Assembly: GCF_902493135.1 (NCBI RefSeq)
Contig: NZ_CABUOD010000057.1
Coordinates: 1 to 20,219 of the forward strand
Length of the DNA stretch: 20,219 nt
Origin: an uncultured Parabacteroides sp.
Lineage (GTDB): Bacteria; Bacteroidota; Bacteroidia; Bacteroidales; Tannerellaceae
Direction of reading: 5' to 3'
Each line of letters starts with the position of its first letter. Position 1 is the stretch's first letter. A program made the position numbers and the translations under genes. The notes under the pieces are model-generated. The model saw only the letters and a list, made by a program, of their open reading frames with translations. It made no database searches and had not been told where the DNA came from. This document shows, piece after piece, positions 14,882-20,219 of the stretch.

Positions 14882-15697
14882 TTAGCCGTTACGGTAAGCC
14901 TCGACGGCTTCCCGGACGGAGCCGTACATCAACAGCAGATGGCGGGACTGGTGATAGGGAAGGCCCAATTCCTCAGCAACCATGCGGGTTCCACGGTCTA
15001 TAAGTTTCTGATTGGTGAGCTGCATATCGACCATCCGATTCCCCTTGACCCGTCCAAGCCGGATCATAACGGAGGTGGAGATCATGTTCAGGATCATTTT
15101 CTGTCCCGTCCCGGATTTCATGCGGGAACTGCCGGTGACAAACTCCGGCCCGACAATCATTTCGATGGCGACATCGGCCACCGCCGCCATCGGCGAATCG
15201 GGATTGCTGGAAATGGAGGCGGTCAGGATGCCTTGTTCACGCGCTTTGCGAAGGGCACCGATCACATAGGGAGTCGTTCCGGAAGCGGCAATACCGATCA
15301 CAGTATCCTTCGTATCGACCTGATGCTCCAACAATTCCTGCCAGCCGCGTTCCTCATCGTCTTCGGCATTCTCCACCGGATTCCGGAGGGCGGTATCGCC
15401 ACCGGCTATCAAGCCGATAATCAATGTAGGAGGCATCCCGAACGTCGGAGGGACTTCTGAAGCGTCCAAAACCCCCAACCGTCCGCTGGTCCCGGCTCCC
15501 AGATAAAAGATCCGTCCGCCCTGCTTCATGCGGGGAACAATCTGCAAAACCAATTCTTCTATCCGGGGGATGGCCCTTCGGACAGCCAACGCCACTTTCC
15601 GGTCTTCCGCATTGATCTCTTCGAGCAACTCCCGGACGGACATCCGTTCCAGGTCGTCATAGAGAGAATCCTGTTCTGTTATCTTGATGAACGACAT
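14882..15697 (-). CDS. murQ: N-acetylmuramic acid 6-phosphate etherase
   Basis: MurQ removes the lactyl ether from MurNAc-6-phosphate in the cytoplasm, giving GlcNAc-6-phosphate and D-lactate, so that cell-wall sugar enters amino-sugar metabolism. The 271-residue product is slightly short of E. coli MurQ (about 298) but complete in motifs. The SIS-domain phosphate loop GAGTSGRLG is at 67-75, and LDASEVPPTFG with the catalytic Glu at 81 follows. GIAASGTTPYVIGAL, TGSSRMKSGTGQKMILNMIST and a C-terminal helix segment follow in the usual order. It is the last gene of the five-gene operon, 45 bases after the lactonase gene, and that gap contains its own likely promoter. The kinase and permease upstream supply the substrate. 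Confidence 0.95.
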   Translation of the reverse strand: MSFIKITEQDSLYDDLERMSVRELLEEINAEDRKVALAVRRAIPRIEELVLQIVPRMKQGGRIFYLGAGTSGRLGVLDASEVPPTFGMPPTLIIGLIAGGDTALRNPVENAEDDEERGWQELLEHQVDTKDTVIGIAASGTTPYVIGALRKAREQGILTASISSNPDSPMAAVADVAIEMIVGPEFVTGSSRMKSGTGQKMILNMISTSVMIRLGRVKGNRMVDMQLTNQKLIDRGTRMVAEELGLPYHQSRHLLLMYGSVREAVEAYRNG

Positions 15698-15718
15698 AGC
15701 TTATCACATTAGGAAAGG

Positions 15719-15749
15719 CAAAGCTACTAAAAAATATCAGATTCACATA
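15719..15749 (-). promoter_or_regulatory. Predicted internal promoter of murQ
   Basis: On the minus strand TAGCTTTG at 15726-15719 exactly matches TAnnTTTG. TATG at 15749-15746, 19 bases upstream, is one mismatch from TTTG. It overlaps the lactonase stop region and would start a transcript about 15 bases before murQ, allowing murQ expression apart from the rest of the operon. Confidence 0.55.
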
Positions 15750-16858
15750 TCAGCCAACTTCAAGCAAACAGGCTTGCTTACCCGGATATCTTTTCCCGTA
15801 TCTCTCAATAAGCCGCTTTGCTTGTCTATAGCGTACACCTGCACGACATTACTGTCCCGGCAGGCGCAAAGCAGGAACTTGCCATTGGGAGTGATGACGA
15901 AATTACGCGGATGAATGCCGGTCGGCTGATAGCCGACCTTTGCCAGTTGCCCGTCTGCCGGATCGATGGAGAAAATCGCGATGCCGTCGCCTTTCAGACG
16001 GTTGGAGGCATACAGGAAACGGCCGTCCGGTGTGATGTGTATATCGGCGCTGCCGGAGACATGCAACGTGTCGGCTTCCACAAACCGGACCGGGGCAAGG
16101 TTGCCTTTGTCGTAATGCATGAAAGCGACGCGACCCGAAAGCTCGCTGACCAGATACGCCCATTTCCCGTTCGGATGGAAAACCGTATGGCGCGGACCTT
16201 CTCCCGCCGGCAAACTAAAAGAGGCAGGCGTTCCTTCCCGTAGGCTCAAACCCTTATCGGAAGCGACGATATCGTATTTATAGATCCGGTCCGTTCCCAG
16301 GTCGTTGGCATACAGAAAGCACTCATCCGGCGAGGCGTACACGCAATGCAGATGCGGGACTGCCTGGCGTTCGGAGCCCGGCGTTCCGCCTTCATACGCA
16401 TAGACTTCAGCCGGTTGCAGAGTGCCATCGGTCGAGATCGGGAAAACGCTGATGCTACCGCCGTTATAATTGGCCGTGACAGCCATCCGGCGTTTGCTGT
16501 CCACCCAGATATAGCAGGGAGCGCTCCCTTCCGTCTTCTGCTCGTTCAGCAAAGAAAGCGTCCCGGTATGTTTGTCAAACGAATAGGCGCATACTTTTGC
16601 ATCCGGCACAGCCGTCTCACTTACCGAATAAACAAACTTGCCGTCCCGGCTCACCGCCAGATAAGACGGATCCTGAATGCCCGACAGGCTCTTCACCGGC
16701 TCAGCCGTCCCTTTCTCCGGATCGAACCGATACAGACTTATGCCCGGATCCGTGGCATCCGCATACGAACCGACAAACAAATACAACTCATTTTCGGGTG
16801 ACGAGCACGCCGCCACTGCCATCGCCATCATACACAAAAAACCAGCCATCTTCTTCAT
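15743..16858 (-). CDS. Lipoprotein beta-propeller of the lactonase (6-phosphogluconolactonase-like, PF10282) family
   Basis: The 371-residue protein has a lipoprotein signal with lipobox AVAAC (Cys18) and so is predicted to sit in the periplasm or at the cell surface, unlike cytoplasmic Pgl. Repeated propeller blades are visible, each with a DG(K/R)F(V/L)Y-type turn: SRDGKFVYSVSE, DECFLYANDLGTDRIYKYD, NGKWAYLVSELSG, DGRFLYASNRLKGDGIAIF and NGKFLLCACRDSN. Blade starts such as LFVGSYADATDPGISLYRFDP fit the family. Members include cytoplasmic 6-phosphogluconolactonase and many exported proteins of unknown substrate. It lies 20 bases after the kinase gene and 45 before murQ, so a link to amino-sugar or muropeptide salvage is likely, but its reaction is not known. 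Confidence 0.85.
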   Translation of the reverse strand: MKKMAGFLCMMAMAVAACSSPENELYLFVGSYADATDPGISLYRFDPEKGTAEPVKSLSGIQDPSYLAVSRDGKFVYSVSETAVPDAKVCAYSFDKHTGTLSLLNEQKTEGSAPCYIWVDSKRRMAVTANYNGGSISVFPISTDGTLQPAEVYAYEGGTPGSERQAVPHLHCVYASPDECFLYANDLGTDRIYKYDIVASDKGLSLREGTPASFSLPAGEGPRHTVFHPNGKWAYLVSELSGRVAFMHYDKGNLAPVRFVEADTLHVSGSADIHITPDGRFLYASNRLKGDGIAIFSIDPADGQLAKVGYQPTGIHPRNFVITPNGKFLLCACRDSNVVQVYAIDKQSGLLRDTGKDIRVSKPVCLKLADM

Positions 16859-16878
16859 ACTCTATCATTCTTGATTAT

Positions 16879-17736
16879 TTAGTTTTCACTTTCCCCATGA
16901 TACCGGATCAGCCCTTGAACCGGACTTTGAACGATCGTTCCTAACCGAAGCCCGAACTCACGAGCCACCTCTTTCAATATATCCTGATAATACCAGGCAA
17001 TGGAGCCTACCAGATGGACAGGATGATCACGGCAACCATACTGCATGACGTTGCGGGCAAAGAACGCCCGGAAACTATCGCCTACCAGATTATATACAGT
17101 CGGCTCTTCCATATGCCGGAGCAAAAAAGGAGACAAACTTGCCAGGAAACGATTCGGGAAAGGTTGCTTATACACCTTTTCCATGATGACAGCCGGCGTC
17201 AAACCGGACTCCGCAAAGAAAGCCTTTTGCAAAGCGGCCGGCAACTGGTTCTTCAACACATCTCCGACCAGCAATTTCCCAAGTACGGCGCCACTTCCCT
17301 CATCTCCCAAGATAAAGCCTAACGGCGATATGTTCCGGACAATCTCCTTTCCGTCATACAGGCAGGAGTTGGAACCGGTCCCCAAAATACAGGCAATGCC
17401 GGGATGATGGCCGCAGAGGGCGCGGGCTGCTGCCAACAAGTCGCTGCCGACCTCCACCGAAACCGGCAGATAGTGCATGACGGAGCGGCGTAAAATCTCG
17501 TTCTTTTCCGGGAAGGCACATCCGGCGCCATAAAAGTAAACGGCCTCGATAGCATCATACGGCCTTATTTGAGGAATCAGGTTGTCCCTTATTTCGGCCG
17601 AAATCTCTTCTTCCGTCTGGAAAAAAGGATTAATCCCGCGCGTCCTGATCCGTTCCGTTTCGCGATTGCCGGACACGACGCTCCAATCGGTTTTCGTAGA
17701 GCCGCCATCCGCTATCAATATCGTTTTTGCCACCAT
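16879..17736 (-). CDS. BadF/BadG-type amino-sugar kinase, probable MurNAc (MurK-like) or GlcNAc kinase
   Basis: This ASKHA-fold kinase probably phosphorylates imported MurNAc at C6, making the MurQ substrate. The product is 285 residues from the ATG at 17734-17736. A TTG two codons upstream is not needed. Phosphate-1 motif IADGGSTKTDWS is near residues 8-19. Phosphate-2 motif ILGTGSNSC and GFILGDEGSGAVLGK, a hallmark of the BadF/NagK group, follow. The gene begins 17 bases after the permease stop and ends 20 bases before the lactonase. A MurNAc kinase beside a permease and murQ is described in T. forsythia, which favours MurNAc over GlcNAc, but specificity cannot be read from the motifs. Confidence 0.88.
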   Translation of the reverse strand: MVAKTILIADGGSTKTDWSVVSGNRETERIRTRGINPFFQTEEEISAEIRDNLIPQIRPYDAIEAVYFYGAGCAFPEKNEILRRSVMHYLPVSVEVGSDLLAAARALCGHHPGIACILGTGSNSCLYDGKEIVRNISPLGFILGDEGSGAVLGKLLVGDVLKNQLPAALQKAFFAESGLTPAVIMEKVYKQPFPNRFLASLSPFLLRHMEEPTVYNLVGDSFRAFFARNVMQYGCRDHPVHLVGSIAWYYQDILKEVAREFGLRLGTIVQSPVQGLIRYHGESEN

Positions 17737-17753
17737 ACACAAAGCAAATATAA

Positions 17754-19061
17754 TTAGTTATCTCCTTGTTTCTTCTTCCCAAATTCGGGATCGATCTTCA
17801 AGCAAGCCGTGACAAGCAATGTTACCAGGCAACATCCCATCACCCACCAGAAGAAGTTCTCGTAGCCCATCTGTTCCTGCAACCAGCCGGCTGCCATTCC
17901 GGGGAGCATCAGGCCTAAAGCCATAAAAGCCGTACAGACCGCATAATGCGCCGTCCTATGTTCTCCGTCGGAATAATAGATCAGATACAACATATAGGCC
18001 GTAAAGCCGAAGCCGTAGCCGAACTGTTCGATGAACACGCAAATGTTGACGATCCACAAATTATCAGGCAACGCACTGCTCAGATAGATAAAGACTGCGT
18101 CAGGCAGGGAAATCGCCAACGCCATCGGCCAGATCCATCTCTTCAATCCTCCCGTCGAAGCGGCGATGCCTCCCAATATTCCGCCCAACGTCAAACCGAT
18201 CGTACCGATCGTCCCGTACACCAGTCCGATTTCAGTCGTCGAAAGTCCCAATCCTCCCACTTCGCGGGAATCGACCAGGAAAGGCGTTACCAGCTTTGCC
18301 AACTGAGCTTCCGGGAAACGGTACAGCAACATGAACAGGATCGCGACAAAGGCTTGTTTCTTCTTGAAAAAAGAGGCGAAAGTCGCGAAAAACTCTTTTA
18401 GGATCGTGGAAGGAGTCACCGTCGCTGAAGGCTTATCTCCTTTCGGCAAAGGAAGTATATACCGGTGATACAGGAACAAAGCCAAAAACAGCCCGCCTAA
18501 AATAAAGAACGTAACCGACCAGGCAAGCGGAATATTCCCCGTACTGTTTTCCAGGAGTCCGGCAAACATGACCAGCACACCCTGCCCGGCAATAATCGCA
18601 ATCCGGTAAAAGGTACTCCGGATACCGACAAAAAAAGCCTGTTCGTGCGAATCGAGGGCCAGCATATAAAAACCGTCCGCCGCAATATCATGCGTGGCGG
18701 AACTGAAAGCCAGCAACCAGAAAACCGCCAATGAAGCCTGGAAAAAGAATGTCGTCGGGATCGTAAACGCAACCCCGGCAAGCCCTGCCCCGATCAATAG
18801 CTGCATGGTGACCACCCACCAGCGTTTGGTCTTCAGCAAATCCACGAAAGGGCTCCAAAAAGGCTTGATCACCCAGGGCAGGTTCAGCCAGCTCGTATAA
18901 AGGGCGATATCGGTATTTGAAACTCCCAGGCGCTTATACATCAGGACAGACACGATCATCACCGCGACATAAGGTATTCCCTGCGCAAAATACAGGGAAG
19001 GGACCCAGAACCAGGGAGACCGTACAGATGGCTTATCAGACATAGGCTTATGTGGCATCAT
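17754..19061 (-). CDS. MFS permease, AmpG-like; candidate MurNAc or muropeptide transporter (MurT-like)
   Basis: The 435-residue inner-membrane protein has about 12 hydrophobic segments. The N-terminal part reads YFAQGIPYVAVMIVSVLMYKR, then ALYTSWLNLPWVIKPFWSPFVD, the arrangement seen in AmpG-type muropeptide permeases. Other segments include LAFSSATHDIAADGFYMLAL, GLVYGTIGTIGLTLGGILGG and ALGLMLPGMAAGWLQ. It overlaps the preceding GalT-like gene by 4 bases (ATGA), implying translational coupling; Met codons at 19058 and 19043 are alternative starts. Neighbouring kinase and murQ genes suggest it brings in MurNAc or a MurNAc-containing fragment without phosphorylating it, which explains why a kinase and not a PTS component is present. 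Confidence 0.85.
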   Translation of the reverse strand: MMPHKPMSDKPSVRSPWFWVPSLYFAQGIPYVAVMIVSVLMYKRLGVSNTDIALYTSWLNLPWVIKPFWSPFVDLLKTKRWWVVTMQLLIGAGLAGVAFTIPTTFFFQASLAVFWLLAFSSATHDIAADGFYMLALDSHEQAFFVGIRSTFYRIAIIAGQGVLVMFAGLLENSTGNIPLAWSVTFFILGGLFLALFLYHRYILPLPKGDKPSATVTPSTILKEFFATFASFFKKKQAFVAILFMLLYRFPEAQLAKLVTPFLVDSREVGGLGLSTTEIGLVYGTIGTIGLTLGGILGGIAASTGGLKRWIWPMALAISLPDAVFIYLSSALPDNLWIVNICVFIEQFGYGFGFTAYMLYLIYYSDGEHRTAHYAVCTAFMALGLMLPGMAAGWLQEQMGYENFFWWVMGCCLVTLLVTACLKIDPEFGKKKQGDN

Positions 19062-19993
19062 GCTTCTTCTCTTATTTTACGGATGAGCTCGTTCTTCTCA
19101 TCCTCCGTAATACTTACCTCTTCCCAGACCTTTTCGAGGTCTGCAAATGTCACTTTCTTAAAGTCCTTTTCCAAAGGGACGACAAACAGGCCGGCCATCT
19201 CGACCGTCGCCGGACTGATGAGGATATTGGCATCTCCCTCGGCATAATAGCAGGAAGAACGCAATTCCCGCCGGGGGAAGATACAGGTTATCCAAACCTC
19301 CTCCTCCTTCCAGACCGCCACATTCATCATCGGCTCGTAATCCTCCGGCCCCATCGGCATCCTGTCGTATAATAACCCGAAAGCGGCCACCGCCTCACTT
19401 CTATCTCCCGACACCAGGATAAAACAGACCGGAAGGAGGCCGACAGAAGCATAGAGACTCGTCCGTCCCCTTTCCCAAACGGCCCGTTTCCGGAAGTTTA
19501 GCCAATTTCTCACAACCGGAAATTCCTCTTTCCTTCCAGCCTGGAAATGCATGTGGTCCGGAGCCGAAGCACCGCATTTAGGGCCATTATAGAACAAGAC
19601 ATAGCCGGATAAATCCGAAACGATGTCCAGCAGATCCCCGTAATAAGGTTTTATCTGTTGCCTTTCATGCCAACGCAGAGGCACGGTCAGATGGTCTTTG
19701 AAAATAGGGTATGGATTAACCAGTATTTCAAACGCGTCATTATATGTCACTCCTTTTTGTTCTTCCGGCCGATGGCAGAAAAAACAGGGACGCGCCTGCA
19801 AGGATGCCTTGTCGATCTTAGCGGCGGAAGAACGAATCCGTTCCGGATTAAACTGAAGAACCGTTGTCCTGTAATCCTCCTGGAAATAGCGCGTCTGCAC
19901 ATTGGCCAAAGAAGCATAATTCTCCCTTGCCAGTTTCCAATCCTGCTTTTGGCAGAAAAGAAGAAAGTCTATTTGTTGTTCCAAATCATTCAT
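19058..19993 (-). CDS. GalT/HIT-like nucleotidyltransferase or phosphorylase (DUF4922 type)
   Basis: The chosen ATG (19991-19993) gives 311 residues; an upstream ATG at 20065 is rejected because the promoter element lies between them. Two features recall galactose-1-phosphate uridylyltransferase and GDP-L-galactose phosphorylase. One is a zinc-knuckle-like CFFC (Cys70, Cys73) followed by HRP. The other is the active-site region NGPKCGASAPDHMHFQAG, in which His147-Met-His149-Phe-Gln matches HxHxQ and His149 would be the nucleotidylated His. EILVNPYPIFKDHLTVP between them is also typical of the GalT fold. The substrate is unknown. It is first in the MurNAc-salvage operon and overlaps the permease, so a sugar-1-phosphate or nucleotide sugar from that pathway is the simplest guess. 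Confidence 0.75.
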   Translation of the reverse strand: MNDLEQQIDFLLFCQKQDWKLARENYASLANVQTRYFQEDYRTTVLQFNPERIRSSAAKIDKASLQARPCFFCHRPEEQKGVTYNDAFEILVNPYPIFKDHLTVPLRWHERQQIKPYYGDLLDIVSDLSGYVLFYNGPKCGASAPDHMHFQAGRKEEFPVVRNWLNFRKRAVWERGRTSLYASVGLLPVCFILVSGDRSEAVAAFGLLYDRMPMGPEDYEPMMNVAVWKEEEVWITCIFPRRELRSSCYYAEGDANILISPATVEMAGLFVVPLEKDFKKVTFADLEKVWEEVSITEDEKNELIRKIREEA

Positions 19994-19999
19994 AAAGTT

Positions 20000-20044
20000 C
20001 GTGTTTTCACGGTTGCCCGCAACTTTTCCCGCAACACAAATGTA
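20000..20044 (-). promoter_or_regulatory. Predicted promoter and short hairpin leader of the MurNAc-salvage operon
   Basis: TACATTTG at 20044-20037 on the minus strand exactly matches TAnnTTTG; no good -33 TTTG is present. The leader of about 37 bases has two GTTGCGGG copies and a hairpin CGTG-aaaa-CACG (20011-20000) ending six bases before the start codon, where it could hinder ribosome access. Confidence 0.55.
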
Positions 20045-20145
20045 GTGAAAAAAAACAGGTCGCATACTTTTATCCGGTTAATAAGAAAGAATTATCGAAT
20101 CGCACCTTCAAAATCAGCACGAAAGAGCTTGTCCATAAGTTGTCC

Positions 20146-20219
20146 GTTTCACGACGGATGACCATCCGTTTCACGACGGATGACCATCCGTTTCACGACG
20201 GATGACCATCCGTTTCACG
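20146..20219. repeat. Tandem array of self-complementary 22-bp units (right edge open)
   Basis: Units start at 20146, 20168 and 20190, with a partial fourth at 20212 cut by the window end. The complete units are identical. Within the array CATCCGT and ACGGATG alternate, so each arm can pair with the neighbour on either side (loops of 6 or 2 bases). There are no spacers, so it is not CRISPR. It lies about 100 bases upstream of the predicted start of the MurNAc-salvage operon. Confidence 0.92.

Noticed and set aside
17745..17752. TATATTTG on the minus strand just before the kinase gene
   Set aside because: It is a perfect -7 match but has no -33 element and would start transcription almost at the ATG; the AT-rich intergenic gap explains it by chance.
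19994..20065. N-terminal extension of the GalT-like protein by 24 codons
   Set aside because: A TAnnTTTG element lies inside it, so the upstream ATG is probably not transcribed.

Overview
The window looks like a chromosomal segment of a Bacteroidales gut or oral anaerobe, most likely Tannerellaceae and probably Parabacteroides. Three things point there. Several genes are preceded by the Bacteroidetes promoter form (TTTG, about 19-21 bases, then TAnnTTTG). There is a Porphyromonas-type FimA/Mfa1 fimbrial operon made of lipoproteins. There is also a MurNAc-salvage cluster resembling the murT-murK-murQ group described in Tannerella forsythia. The genus is inferred; no rRNA or other definitive marker is present. 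No tRNA, rRNA, transposase, integrase or CRISPR array was seen.

Layout, left to right. Positions 1-84 hold a tandem array of 28-base units that runs off the left edge. Positions 98-2858 (minus strand) carry gltX followed by waaA, glutamyl-tRNA synthetase and Kdo transferase. Divergent from gltX is a plus-strand 7TM-HD phosphohydrolase (2956-4986), a likely c-di-AMP phosphodiesterase. It converges on and overlaps a minus-strand low-molecular-weight tyrosine phosphatase that follows priA (4961-7963). Positions 8043-13224 (minus) form a four-gene fimbrial operon: two tandem fimbrillin paralogues, a FimB/Mfa2-type anchor and a fourth fimbrillin-like lipoprotein with an Asp-Pro linker. Its 5' region (13225-13611) contains a perfect 20-base inverted repeat, one arm of which is built into a strong terminator hairpin.

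Positions 13686-14273 (minus) encode a small outer-membrane beta-barrel protein. Upstream of it, 14274-14881 has no gene but contains a well-conserved minus-strand cobalamin riboswitch with its own promoter and several hairpins, and no recognisable B12 gene downstream. Positions 14882-19993 (minus) are a five-gene operon in the order GalT-like nucleotidyltransferase (DUF4922 type), MFS/AmpG-like permease, BadF-type amino-sugar kinase, lipoprotein beta-propeller lactonase and murQ. The permease, kinase and MurQ together make a coherent import, phosphorylation and etherase route for MurNAc recovered from peptidoglycan. The GalT-like enzyme and the lactonase are unexplained additions and the most interesting candidates for new biochemistry. 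The right edge (20146-20219) holds a second tandem array, of self-complementary 22-base units, which runs off the window.
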